Shown piece by piece: positions 44,149 to 53,357 of a stretch of 64,000 bases of DNA (its first letter is position 1; each line of letters starts with the position of its first letter). The stretch is from the NCBI RefSeq assembly GCF_019977315.1, contig NZ_AP024652.1, positions 310,001 through 374,000 of the forward strand, given 5' to 3'. The notes beneath the pieces are model-generated. The model made no database searches. It was not told the origin of the DNA and was given only the letters and a program-made list of their open reading frames with translations. Made by a program: the position numbers and the translations under genes. Origin of the DNA: Arthrobacter sp. StoSoilB22. GTDB lineage: Bacteria > Actinomycetota > Actinomycetes > Actinomycetales > Micrococcaceae.

Positions 44149-45177
44149 TTAACTTTCACGGTGAGGATCCTCCTGGGATGGATTGTGGACCTGGTGCCTT
44201 ATGAGGTCCAGCGTGTGCATGACAGCCAGAGAGTCGCCCAAGGGCATCACGGAACTCTGCGGGCTACCCGACTCGAGGAGGGCATGGAACTCGAGAATTT
44301 CGTACCGGAGCCCGCTGCCAACAATGGGCGCCTGAATCACGTGGGACTGTTGAAGTCCCGGCCCCGAGGGGTTGTAACGTGACACAGTGAGCTCATTGGG
44401 GCAATGGTGCGGGGCGGGCAGCTCAATGATGCCTTCGGTCCCCAGTATCCGCGCGTTGTTGGGAAGCACCGTGGACATTGATGAGCTGATGTATCCGGTT
44501 GCGCCGTCACTAAAGGACAGAAGCGCCGTCGTGTCCAGGTCCACCCCGCTGCTGCTGCGGCCGAACGCGGCCACGTTAGGTTCATCGCCCAAGAGCCAGT
44601 GCGACAGTTGCACAGGGTAAACGCCCATCTCCAGCAGGCTTCCACCGCCCAATGCGGCATCATACAACTGTGGCCGCGCCCGCGGCCCGGCGTCCGGAAT
44701 CGGGAAACCGAAGGACGCTTCAACCTTGCGCACCTCGCCGATTGCACCATCGTCCACCAGCCGCTTCAGCTCAACGTAGGCAGGCAGGAACCGGGACCAC
44801 ATGGCCTCCATCAGCACTGTCCCGGATCGCTTGGCGGTTTGGGCCAGGTCGAGGGCTTCGGCATGGGTGGCGGTAAACGGCTTCTCCACTAGGACGTGTT
44901 TGCCCGCCTCCAGGAATTGCCTGGCATGCTCGTGATGCAATCCTGCAGGGGTGGAAACGTACACCGCATCAATGGTGGGGTCATGGGCGAGGTCCTGAAA
45001 GGACAGGTGCTGCTTCGGGATGTCGAATTCGGAACAGAACTTCCCTGAGGCAGCCGCGGTTCGGGACGCTGCCGCAGCAAGAATGGCTGTGGGGACTTCA
45101 GCAAGGGTCTGCGCGAATTCACGGGCAATGGTTCCGGTGCCGGCGAGCCCCCATCTCACGATGTTGTTCCTGGGCAC
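44149..45177 (-). CDS. Gfo/Idh/MocA-family NAD(P)-dependent oxidoreductase
   Basis: 342 residues from GTG 45177, one base after the MFS stop, with AAAGGA upstream. The Rossmann motif GLAGTGTIAREFAQTL and catalytic EKPFTATHAEA are present. Family members oxidise or reduce sugar hydroxyls, including 3-keto sugars. In this context it could reduce the 3-keto sugar released after deglycosylation, or work on the free sugar (inference). Confidence 0.88.
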   Translation of the reverse strand: MPRNNIVRWGLAGTGTIAREFAQTLAEVPTAILAAAASRTAAASGKFCSEFDIPKQHLSFQDLAHDPTIDAVYVSTPAGLHHEHARQFLEAGKHVLVEKPFTATHAEALDLAQTAKRSGTVLMEAMWSRFLPAYVELKRLVDDGAIGEVRKVEASFGFPIPDAGPRARPQLYDAALGGGSLLEMGVYPVQLSHWLLGDEPNVAAFGRSSSGVDLDTTALLSFSDGATGYISSSMSTVLPNNARILGTEGIIELPAPHHCPNELTVSRYNPSGPGLQQSHVIQAPIVGSGLRYEILEFHALLESGSPQSSVMPLGDSLAVMHTLDLIRHQVHNPSQEDPHRES

Positions 45178-45178
45178 G

Positions 45179-46720
45179 TCAATCCTTTCCTTGCAGGGCC
45201 AGATTGGCAGGGTCGGCCAGGCCGTCAGCTTCGTCCGCGGGGAAGGCCGCTTCATCCGAAAGGCGTCCATCGGGCAGCAACAATGCTGCGATGAAGCCCA
45301 GAACATAGACGCCGGCCAGTGCAAGGAACACAGGAGAAAACACGTCGTGGTAGATCGACGCGATCTCTGCCTGCAGCGCGGGGTTGGCGGCGTGGACCAA
45401 AGCAGGCGTGAGGGTGTGGGAGTCAAGCCCGCTTGGCAGGAGCGAGGCGACGCCGAACCCCACCACTCCGCCTACTACGGCAGAGCCTATGGTTGACCCA
45501 ATCTGGCCGCTCAGACCGGCAGTGGCGGTTGCGGTGCCCAGTTCACTGCGTGGCGCAGCACTTTGCACGATTGCTATGGCGAGGCTCATGAACGCTCCCG
45601 TGCCGAGGCCGACGAACGCCATGATCGACGCCGGGACCCACAGCGGCGCACCCTCCGGGAGCAGGGACATGGCCACGAGTCCGAGTGTTCCCATCACCGT
45701 ACCGACGATCGGAAAGACACGGTAACGGCCTGTCGTTGAAGCGAGCCAGCCGGTCACCAGGTTGCCGGCCAACATACCCAGCACGGTTGCGATGGGCACC
45801 AGTCCTGAGATGGTGGCACTCACGCCATAAGCCATCTGGAAATACGTTGGCAGGTACGCCGTAGCTGAGATGAGCCCGGCACCCATGACTGCCGAGAGCC
45901 CCACGCCTGCACTGAAGGTGCGGTTGCGAAATAGCTGAACCGGGATGATGGGGTTCTGTTGGCGGCGCTCGACGGCGACAAGCCCGCCCAGCGCTGCTAC
46001 GCCTGCACCCACTGCGATCCATGCTGATGAGGTTCCTGAGCTGAACCACGTAACTGCCAGCACCACCGCCACAAGGACAGCGGTGAGCAGTAGTGCTCCA
46101 ACGACGTCGAACCGTCTTTTGCCCGCTGGATTGATGTGTGGAACGGCCATGACTGCCAGGAGAAACGCGGCCAGCCCCACCGGGACGTTGATCCAGAACA
46201 CCCAGGGCCACCCCCAGTGGTCTGTGATCAGACCTCCGAGGAGCGGCCCGATCAGAATCGCAACCGGAAAGGCTGCACCGATGAGTGAGAGGTATTGGGG
46301 ACGTTGCCTTGACGTCGTGACCTCGGCAACGATTGTCTGCGACATCAGTTGGAGGCCTGCGGCGCTCATGCCCTGAAGGACTCGCGCGACGACGAGTTGG
46401 GTCATGTCTTGCGCGAGGCCACACATGAAGGAAGCGGCAACAAATCCGACGAGCGCAGTAAGAAAGACCATCCGCGGACCGACCCGATCGCCCAGCCCTC
46501 CGAGGACCGGGAGCAGGACGGTACTGGCGAGCGTGTAGCCCACCACCACCCAGCTCATGTGCTGGAGGGCTCCAAGTTCTCCGGCGACAGTGGCCAACGA
46601 CGTCGAAACGACGGTGTGATCCAGTGCTCCAAGGAACGACACCGCCAGCAGTGCTGCCATGAGGAGCCGGAGGCGTGTGGGAGAAATCGGGACCGTGCTG
46701 CGGCGGCGGACTCCGGTCAC
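45179..46720 (-). CDS. MFS transporter, DHA2 (14-helix) family
   Basis: 513 residues from GTG 46720, which overlaps the stop of the upstream TIM-barrel gene as GTGA. About 14 helices; motif D1 LGALDHTVVSTSL, motif A GGLGDRVGPRMV, motif C GAAFPVAILIGPLLGG. A drug-exporter-like protein inside a catabolic operon may export the aglycone or take up a glycoside. Confidence 0.85.
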   Translation of the reverse strand: MTGVRRRSTVPISPTRLRLLMAALLAVSFLGALDHTVVSTSLATVAGELGALQHMSWVVVGYTLASTVLLPVLGGLGDRVGPRMVFLTALVGFVAASFMCGLAQDMTQLVVARVLQGMSAAGLQLMSQTIVAEVTTSRQRPQYLSLIGAAFPVAILIGPLLGGLITDHWGWPWVFWINVPVGLAAFLLAVMAVPHINPAGKRRFDVVGALLLTAVLVAVVLAVTWFSSGTSSAWIAVGAGVAALGGLVAVERRQQNPIIPVQLFRNRTFSAGVGLSAVMGAGLISATAYLPTYFQMAYGVSATISGLVPIATVLGMLAGNLVTGWLASTTGRYRVFPIVGTVMGTLGLVAMSLLPEGAPLWVPASIMAFVGLGTGAFMSLAIAIVQSAAPRSELGTATATAGLSGQIGSTIGSAVVGGVVGFGVASLLPSGLDSHTLTPALVHAANPALQAEIASIYHDVFSPVFLALAGVYVLGFIAALLLPDGRLSDEAAFPADEADGLADPANLALQGKD

Positions 46721-47610
46721 GGCGTTCCGGCGATCTCGGCCTCCAGGCGGTGCAGAAGGGCATGCTGCCGACGTACCTGTTCGATGGAACGGTAAGGCAG
46801 TCGATCGCCTTCGTACTCGCTGGACAAGTACCCCGACCATTCGTTCTCCTTCAGAGTTTGAAGGATTTCGCGCCAGGGGATCTGGCCATCAACGAGGTTC
46901 TCGTCGATGTCGAAGAATTTGGCCTGAATGAACGACACATAGGGGAGGACATCCACGAGGTCCGGCATGGGAACGGCTAGGGGTTTCCGCCAGCCTTCTT
47001 CCTGTGCTTCTTCACTGAGTCCGTCATGCTTGGCGGTGGTGATTGCCCTTTGGAAGATGCCGGTGTCGATGAGCAAGCGGAAGTTCTTCGATCCGGTTCG
47101 CTCGATGAATGCGATGTACTCGTCCACCACCGGGTGCTTGATGGGAGTGGGCGCATGGATTTCCGGGCAAATGATGAGGTCCAGCTCGGCTGCGAGATCG
47201 AGGTTTCGCTCGATCACTTCCTCCCAGATCGGATGGGGGCGCAGGTCCATTGACACCACACCGATCTTGGGGCGGATTGAAGTAAATCCGAGGCGATGGG
47301 CGAGCCGAAGGTCACGCGCCAGCATCACAGCACCCTCATCGGCGGTGAGGTCGCGGTCGCGCCACATGCTTGAGTCGATCCAGGACCCGTAGTTGGTGGG
47401 CTCCAGTTGGTATTTCTCGAGCAATCCGTACCATTGGTCAATCCATGCGGTGGTCGGCTCCGGGTAGTTGGGCACATGACCTTCGCCGAGGATCTCGATC
47501 CCGGTTGCGCCGATATCAGCTATTTGTGCCATGGCGTCTTCGAGGGTGAGGACAGTATTGATGTCTCCGGTGTAGCTGTAGAGGGACACACCGTACTTGA
47601 GGTTGCTCAT
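46717..47610 (-). CDS. Sugar-isomerase-like TIM barrel, candidate C-glycoside deglycosidase alpha subunit
   Basis: 297 residues of the xylose-isomerase-like TIM-barrel superfamily. Probable metal ligands in order: Glu150 and His152 (CPEIHAP), Asp182 (LLIDTGIF) and Glu265 (YLSSEYEG). In characterised C-deglycosylation enzymes a protein of this type forms a complex with a DUF6379 subunit and, with a divalent metal, cleaves the C-C bond of 3-keto C-glycosides. The DUF6379 gene is immediately upstream with ATGA overlap, which suggests an obligate complex. An ordinary sugar epimerase is the alternative. Confidence 0.75.
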   Translation of the reverse strand: MSNLKYGVSLYSYTGDINTVLTLEDAMAQIADIGATGIEILGEGHVPNYPEPTTAWIDQWYGLLEKYQLEPTNYGSWIDSSMWRDRDLTADEGAVMLARDLRLAHRLGFTSIRPKIGVVSMDLRPHPIWEEVIERNLDLAAELDLIICPEIHAPTPIKHPVVDEYIAFIERTGSKNFRLLIDTGIFQRAITTAKHDGLSEEAQEEGWRKPLAVPMPDLVDVLPYVSFIQAKFFDIDENLVDGQIPWREILQTLKENEWSGYLSSEYEGDRLPYRSIEQVRRQHALLHRLEAEIAGTP

Positions 47611-48011
47611 GCGAGGACCGTGACCTTTCGCTGGGATGTGAAGATTGACGGTTGGAATTCTGCAGGGATGTAGGGTGCGTGCAGCGCAATATCAACGCGA
47701 ACGTCGTGGACACCAACTTCCAGGCCGCCTGCCAGCGGAACCATGACGGTGGCCAGTTCATCGAGCTGCCAACGGACGTCCGTGGACCGGCGCAGTTCCT
47801 CGATGCTGAAAGTGCGGCCCTGAAGAGTCCAGCGCGGTATTTCCCGACTCCACTCCTGACCGTCAACGGTGACAGCTACGCCGTCGATGAGGCTTCCCCA
47901 GAGGCCTCGGTAGTTGGGCATGCGGAGGGCTATCTCGAAACCGACTGTGTCGGTTCCTTCCTGGACGTTGCGAAAGCCCCGGCTTTGGATCAGTTCTCGT
48001 TCGAGGACCAT
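47607..48011 (-). CDS. DUF6379 protein, candidate C-glycoside deglycosidase beta subunit
   Basis: 134 residues from the ATG at 48011 (GAGG upstream), a predicted beta-sandwich. Typical stretches are FRNVQEGTDTVGFEIALRMP, YRGLWGSLIDGV and WTLQGRTFSIEEL. DUF6379 is known as the small subunit of C-glycoside deglycosidases in gut and soil bacteria, including Arthrobacter. It is placed between a GMC oxidase (8 bp) and the TIM-barrel partner (ATGA overlap), the gene set expected for this pathway. Confidence 0.75.
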   Translation of the reverse strand: MVLERELIQSRGFRNVQEGTDTVGFEIALRMPNYRGLWGSLIDGVAVTVDGQEWSREIPRWTLQGRTFSIEELRRSTDVRWQLDELATVMVPLAGGLEVGVHDVRVDIALHAPYIPAEFQPSIFTSQRKVTVLA

Positions 48012-48018
48012 GGTTTCC

Positions 48019-49572
48019 TCACTTCTTTGTGGACGTGGAGTTGATTGATTCGGCGATGTGGCGTGCACCGGCGACGGCCAGAGCCACCCCGGTCAAAGTG
48101 GGGTTGCAGGCTGTGGGGGTAGGAATGACACCGTTGCCGGCAACGAACAATCCCTGGACATCCCACACCTGTCCGGTGGGGTCACACACGGAGGTTCCGT
48201 CGTTTGATGTCCCCATCCGCAGGGTGCCTTGGTAGTGCAGTGAGGCACCGGCAGGGAAGGTGAGCGGTTCATCGCCCAGCGGCTCGCCCAGGGACCGGGC
48301 AGCGGCGACCACCGATTGGCGTGCTGCTGAAAGGGTGCGCTCGTCGCGTTCTGTGAAGGTGTAGTGGATGTTCATCGCCGGCAGCCCGTAGGCGTCCGTG
48401 GTGTCTTCGGAGAATTCAACGCGGTCGGACGCTTGAAGGTCTTTGGCGCAGAACCACCCAAGGCCCACGATCGAACCCGGGATGACGTCCCCTGAGATTG
48501 GCACCGGCGATGCGTCAAGTTGCATGACCTGCCCATGAAAGGGCTGTTCATCGGTGAAGGGCACCCAGCTGACGCCACTCTGGGCAGTGATGGTGGTGTC
48601 GCGTGATGAGGCTGCGGGAATGTCATCTGCGACGCCGGTCAAGCGGACAGCATGGACAATTTGTGGCTGGTCGTTCAGGTACCGGCCAAGTGCTTCGGGG
48701 CGGATACCGGACGCGAACAGTAGCTGCGGACCACGGAGGGCATCGGCTGCGACTACGACGTGCCGGGCCGCAACCTCGTGCTCATCTCCGGTCCTTTCGT
48801 CGCGTACCCGCACACCGCTGACCTCACCGCCGCTGGTCAGCACCCGCACCACCACGCTTTCGTCGAACAGGCGGGCCTTGGGGTTATTTCGCGTTTCGTC
48901 GCCGAAAACCACGTCAGCTCCAGACCAGATGAAGCGGCCGTCGTCAGTACGGCGGACCGCCAGCGGCATGGGCTGTACCCGGCGTTCAGGTGCGCGGCCG
49001 CCGTCGAGCGCCGTTGCCAGACGTGAGCGGACCAGATCAGCCAGAGGAGCGTCGGCCAGGGCGTCCGCGCTGACGGAGAGGAGGCGTTCTGCCTCGGTCA
49101 GGAGCTCGTCCATGTTCGGAAGGAACGCAATACGCTCGCTTTCACCCGGACGCGGGCACGCCCCGGTCCAATGCGCAGCCATTCCACCAACGTTGCTGGA
49201 GAATGCAAGGCCCGGCAGTCCGGCCTCACCGGGCTGCTGCCAGCCGTCGTCGAGGAGGTAAGTGCCGGGCCGAACCGGGCGTGCGACGTCGCGTGCGTAG
49301 TCAGCGAGGTTCCCGCCGGCCGGCAGGGCGCTGACTTTTCCTTCCGATCGGCGCTGGGCAGCTTCGCGGTCCTCCACGCTTGAGATGTTCTTTACGTGGG
49401 ATCCGGGAGGATCACTGATGGTCGGACCCGCCTCGAAGATGGCAATGTTGGCTTGGGGGCTGAGCTCGGAAAGGATGCGTGCATACGTTGCGCCGGCGGG
49501 GCCGCTGCCGATGATTGCGACGTCAACGACGGCTGGATAAGGGCGCGCTGAAGGTACTGCTGTGGTGGTCAT
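48019..49572 (-). CDS. GMC-family flavoprotein oxidoreductase, candidate glycoside 3-oxidase
   Basis: 517 residues. FAD-binding motif DVAIIGSGPAGATYARIL at the N-terminus, GMAAHWTGACPR in the flavin-attachment region, C-terminal catalytic His in ASLHYQGTLRMG and Asn in TACNPTLTGVAL. The sequence layout fits the pyranose-oxidase-like branch that oxidises the C3 hydroxyl of glycosides, such as the enzyme preceding C-glycoside cleavage. No signal peptide, so it acts in the cytoplasm. The stop lies 7 bp before the DUF6379 gene. Confidence 0.82.
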   Translation of the reverse strand: MTTTAVPSARPYPAVVDVAIIGSGPAGATYARILSELSPQANIAIFEAGPTISDPPGSHVKNISSVEDREAAQRRSEGKVSALPAGGNLADYARDVARPVRPGTYLLDDGWQQPGEAGLPGLAFSSNVGGMAAHWTGACPRPGESERIAFLPNMDELLTEAERLLSVSADALADAPLADLVRSRLATALDGGRAPERRVQPMPLAVRRTDDGRFIWSGADVVFGDETRNNPKARLFDESVVVRVLTSGGEVSGVRVRDERTGDEHEVAARHVVVAADALRGPQLLFASGIRPEALGRYLNDQPQIVHAVRLTGVADDIPAASSRDTTITAQSGVSWVPFTDEQPFHGQVMQLDASPVPISGDVIPGSIVGLGWFCAKDLQASDRVEFSEDTTDAYGLPAMNIHYTFTERDERTLSAARQSVVAAARSLGEPLGDEPLTFPAGASLHYQGTLRMGTSNDGTSVCDPTGQVWDVQGLFVAGNGVIPTPTACNPTLTGVALAVAGARHIAESINSTSTKK

Positions 49573-49624
49573 GCTGTTCTCCAGGAGTCTGTAGAAGGGA
49601 GGGCTTCACGCCCTGGTGGTTTGC

Positions 49625-50512
49625 TCAGCGGGCAACTGTGGACAGTGCGGGTTGAGCGTCAAGAAAAAGTCGACGTTCGCGGCGACGTTCGGCTTGCCGG
49701 GCCGGGTTGGCGATAGGTGAGGCCAAGAGGAGGGCCTTTGTGTAGGAATGGTGCGGCTCAGCAATAACCTGCTCCGTGATGCCTGTCTCCACAATTTCTC
49801 CGCGTCTCATCACTGCCACGCGCTGGCTGATGTGCCGCACCACATCCAGATCGTGAGTGACAAAAAGGAGCGAAACACCGGTCTGCTCTTGTATGTCCGC
49901 GAACAGTTGGAGGACCCGTGCCTGGGTGGATAGGTCCAGTGCGCTGACGGGCTCGTCACACACGATGAGTTTGGGATTTCGGCACAAGGACCGGGCGATT
50001 GCGATGCGTTGCCTCTGGCCGCCGGAGAACTCGCGCGGATAGCGGGTGCTGGCGTTGGAGGGCAGGTTCACTACATCAAGCAGCTCGCGAACCCGGCGTT
50101 GAGCATCAACCTTGGACGTCCCGGAAACCTGCATTGGTTCCGACAAAATGTCGGTGATGGTCATGGACGGATTCAAGGATGTATACGGATCTTGAAAAAC
50201 CACCTGAATGTCGCTGCTCAGCACGCGGCGCTCCTTCTTGCTGAGTTTGGTGATTGACCTGCCATTGAAACGGATGTCGCCACCGCTCACCGGGGCAAGA
50301 CCCAGCACGGCGCGGCCGATGGTCGACTTGCCTGAGCCGGACTCGCCCACGAGTCCCAAAGTTTCCCCGGGTTTGATGTCCAGGCTCACGCCCTGCAGGG
50401 CCCGGAAAGTCCGCTTCCGGGCCAGCCCGCCGATTCTGTAGTCGACCTTAAGATCGGTGATCCGCAGCAGGGGTTCTGCTTCCGGCACGGCGTTTTGGGC
50501 TGCGGACGTCAT
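49625..50512 (-). CDS. Oligopeptide-type ABC transporter ATP-binding protein (DppF/OppF-like)
   Basis: 295 residues. Walker A GESGSGKST, signature FSGGQRQRIAIARSL, Walker B LIVCDEPVSALDL and switch His in FVTHDLDVV. The C-tail holds HHSYTKALLLASP, typical of the OppF group. The start overlaps the fused permease-ATPase stop. Confidence 0.92.
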   Translation of the reverse strand: MTSAAQNAVPEAEPLLRITDLKVDYRIGGLARKRTFRALQGVSLDIKPGETLGLVGESGSGKSTIGRAVLGLAPVSGGDIRFNGRSITKLSKKERRVLSSDIQVVFQDPYTSLNPSMTITDILSEPMQVSGTSKVDAQRRVRELLDVVNLPSNASTRYPREFSGGQRQRIAIARSLCRNPKLIVCDEPVSALDLSTQARVLQLFADIQEQTGVSLLFVTHDLDVVRHISQRVAVMRRGEIVETGITEQVIAEPHHSYTKALLLASPIANPARQAERRRERRLFLDAQPALSTVAR

Positions 50513-52344
50513 CGTGCACCTTCTGTCTGGGTGGTCAGGTCAGAGTCGATAGGTTTGCTGGCCGGTGTTTTGGATGTTGAATCGAGTGCAGAGTCCAAGA
50601 GGAGCCGTGTGTATTCTTCCCGGGGATTGCTGAACAGCTCAGTCACTGCTGCCACCTCCACAATTTCTCCGTTGCGCATCACGGCCACTTGATCGCACAG
50701 ATCCGCGACGACGCCGAAGTTGTGGGTCACCAGGACCACGCCCATGCCGCGTTCCGCCTGAAGGCTGCGAATGAGGTCCAGCACGTCGGCCTGCACAGTG
50801 ACGTCGAGGGCTGTGGTGGGTTCGTCAGCAATAAGGAGCTCCGGATTGCAGGAAACGGCTCCGGCAATGAGCACGCGCTGCGCCATTCCGCCTGAGACCT
50901 GATGCGGGTAGGACTTGAAGACCCTTTCAGGATCAGGAATGCCTACGCGGGCCAGGAGTTTGAGGGCTTCATCTTTTGCCGCCTTCGCTGAGATTCCCAG
51001 ATGATGTTGCATTGGCTCGGTGAGTTGGGAGCCTATGCGGAAGGCGGGATCGAGGTTGCTCATGGGCTCCTGGGGGATGTAACCGATCCGTGCGCCGCGC
51101 AAGCGATTGCGCTCCTTCGGTGTCATTTCGAGCAGATCTACTCCGGCGAAACTCAAAGTTCCCGCAGTCATGTCGGCTTGCCCGGGCAAGAGTCCCAGGA
51201 TCGAGAAGGCTGTCTGCGACTTACCCGAGCCTGATTCCCCCACCAGGCCGAGGATCTGGCCGCGCTCCACTCTCAGGGAGACGCCTTTGACCACGTCGGA
51301 CTTCCCACCGTTGGGGCGGGGGTAGGAAACGCGGAGATCGTTGATGACCAGGAGTGTGTCTCCCGGATCCACAGGCGCCTTCTCCAGCGGCCGTGCAGGC
51401 CCAGGAGTTGGACTGGGGTGCTTGGCAGCTTTTACTTTTTTGGCGGGGCCGGCGGATGATCCGTAGTTCGCCAAGGCGTCGCGGAAGCCGTTACCCACCA
51501 AGGTGCAGGCCATAACCGTCAAAACCAGTGCAATGCTTGGCCAGATCAGCAGCCACGGAGCATTGAAGATGTTCTGCGATGCGTCATTGAGCATCAGGCC
51601 CCAACTGGCTTTGTCGGACGAGCCAAGGCCAAGGAAGGCAATGCCGGCTTCGATTCCAATGCCGGCACCTGCCAACAGTGCCGCTTGGATGATGGTGGGC
51701 GTGATGACCACCGGAAGGATATGGCGAACCATGATGCGGACATCGCTCAAGCCGGAGACCCGGGCTGCGTCCACATACAGCTCTTCCCGTACAGCCCGGA
51801 CCGAGCCACGGATGAGGAGAAATACCGAAGGGGCGATCAGTACGCCGAACACCACCAGTGCAAGTGAGGTACTGCGTCCTACCCGCGCCAGTACTACCAG
51901 GAGCACAACGATTGCCGGCAGTGAAAGGAGGGCACCGCTGATCCACATGCTGACACCGTCGATCCACCCTTGGCGGTAGCCTGCCAAGAGCCCGGCGGGT
52001 ACTCCAATGAGCAAGCTCACTGCGATGACGATCGCGGCGCTGGAAAGGCTGGTTTGCGCGCCGTAGACGAGGTTTGCCAGCACATCGCGGCCCACTCCAT
52101 CTGCGCCGAGCGGATGCTCAGGGGTGAAAGGGGGCGCGAGGACATCGGCGAGGCGTGTGGCGGTGGGGTCGTAGGAGGAGATCAACGGTGCGAGGATGGC
52201 CACTACAGCGAGCAAGGCGAGGAACACCAGCGAAATCACTGCTGCAGGTTCACGGAGGAACTTCTTGATCAATTTGTCGCCTTGGGGCGCAGAGGCAACC
52301 ACTTCCAGCGACTTGCGGGTACCGGTGACAAGGTTATCGGTCAT
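50509..52344 (-). CDS. Fused ABC permease (DppC-like) and ATP-binding protein (DppD-like)
   Basis: 611 residues. Residues 1 to about 305 form a DppC-type permease with its N-terminal domain and EAA loop (DAARVSGLSDVRIMVRHILP). A Lys/Pro-rich linker (about 305-335) leads to a complete ATPase: Walker A GESGSGKSQ, signature VSGGMAQRVLIAGA, Walker B LLIADEPTTALDV. With the separate permease and ATPase it forms a full importer. Both ends overlap neighbours by 4 nt. Confidence 0.9.
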   Translation of the reverse strand: MTDNLVTGTRKSLEVVASAPQGDKLIKKFLREPAAVISLVFLALLAVVAILAPLISSYDPTATRLADVLAPPFTPEHPLGADGVGRDVLANLVYGAQTSLSSAAIVIAVSLLIGVPAGLLAGYRQGWIDGVSMWISGALLSLPAIVVLLVVLARVGRSTSLALVVFGVLIAPSVFLLIRGSVRAVREELYVDAARVSGLSDVRIMVRHILPVVITPTIIQAALLAGAGIGIEAGIAFLGLGSSDKASWGLMLNDASQNIFNAPWLLIWPSIALVLTVMACTLVGNGFRDALANYGSSAGPAKKVKAAKHPSPTPGPARPLEKAPVDPGDTLLVINDLRVSYPRPNGGKSDVVKGVSLRVERGQILGLVGESGSGKSQTAFSILGLLPGQADMTAGTLSFAGVDLLEMTPKERNRLRGARIGYIPQEPMSNLDPAFRIGSQLTEPMQHHLGISAKAAKDEALKLLARVGIPDPERVFKSYPHQVSGGMAQRVLIAGAVSCNPELLIADEPTTALDVTVQADVLDLIRSLQAERGMGVVLVTHNFGVVADLCDQVAVMRNGEIVEVAAVTELFSNPREEYTRLLLDSALDSTSKTPASKPIDSDLTTQTEGAR

Positions 52345-53276
52345 GAGACACGGACTTTCGGATTGATCCAGCCTTGCGCCAGATCGACGAGAAGATTGAC
52401 GACGACGACGAGCACCACCGTGACCAGGACAATTCCGAGCACAACGGGCAGGTCGCCGCGGCTGGCAGAATTATTGGCCTGGGTGCCGATTCCGGGGATA
52501 TTGAAAACTTTCTCAATAATCACCGAACTGGAGATGGCCACGATGAACATCAGAGATACCGTGGTGAGGCTCGGCCCGGCGGCGCTGCGCAAGGCATGCT
52601 TGACCACGACGCTTCGCTCAGGCAGGCCCCGGCTGCGCAGTGTCCGGACAAAGTCCTGCTGCATGACATCGATCATCGACCCCCGGACCTGCAGGGCAAT
52701 GGAGGCCAAAGAACCCAACGCCAGCGCAACCACCGGGAGTGTGATCGAAGCGAGCCACTTGCCCGGAGAATCGGTGAAAGCCGTGAACCCGGTAGCGGGG
52801 AACATGCGCAGTTGGACTGCGAAAACCAGAGCCAAAACAAGTGCCACCAGGAAGCCGGGAATTGCCTGAACCAGGGTGGACGCCACTTGGAGACCGCGGT
52901 CGAGTCGTCCACGGCGCAAGGCAGCAGTGACCCCTATCAGCGTTCCGAAACAGGCGGCGAGGATCAGTGATCCGATCACCATGGACAGGGTGGGAGGGAG
53001 TGTTTGGGAGAGTAGTTCTCCCACTGGCTGGTTGGTGAACCATGACCGCCCCAAATCTCCACGGACGGCTGCTCCGAGCCACTGGAAGTATTGGGTAATC
53101 AACGGTTCATCCAGGCCCAGTTGTTGGCGCTTGGCCTCTACCTGTTCGACCGAAGCCACTGGCCCCAAAACCTGACGGACAGGGTCTTGCCCTGTGAGGT
53201 TCAGGAGGAAAAACGTCGCAGTGGATATAACGAACATGAGCACCAGTCCTGAGGCCAGGCGGCGAAGTATAAACAT
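52341..53276 (-). CDS. Oligopeptide-type ABC transporter permease (DppB-like)
   Basis: 311 residues from the ATG at 53276 (MFILRRL) with AAGGAG 11 nt upstream; longer frames add no DppB sequence. Six helices; EAA loop DFVRTLRSRGLPERSVVVKHALR. The C-terminal helix end is WINPKVRVS. Couples by ATGA overlap with the fused permease-ATPase gene. Confidence 0.9.
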   Translation of the reverse strand: MFILRRLASGLVLMFVISTATFFLLNLTGQDPVRQVLGPVASVEQVEAKRQQLGLDEPLITQYFQWLGAAVRGDLGRSWFTNQPVGELLSQTLPPTLSMVIGSLILAACFGTLIGVTAALRRGRLDRGLQVASTLVQAIPGFLVALVLALVFAVQLRMFPATGFTAFTDSPGKWLASITLPVVALALGSLASIALQVRGSMIDVMQQDFVRTLRSRGLPERSVVVKHALRSAAGPSLTTVSLMFIVAISSSVIIEKVFNIPGIGTQANNSASRGDLPVVLGIVLVTVVLVVVVNLLVDLAQGWINPKVRVS

Positions 53277-53357
53277 CAGCACGGCAGCTCCTTGGGCTTC
53301 GGGAAGATGAGGGATGGGTAGGGGAGGCCGGCCCGGGATGGGCCGGCCGCCCACCTG

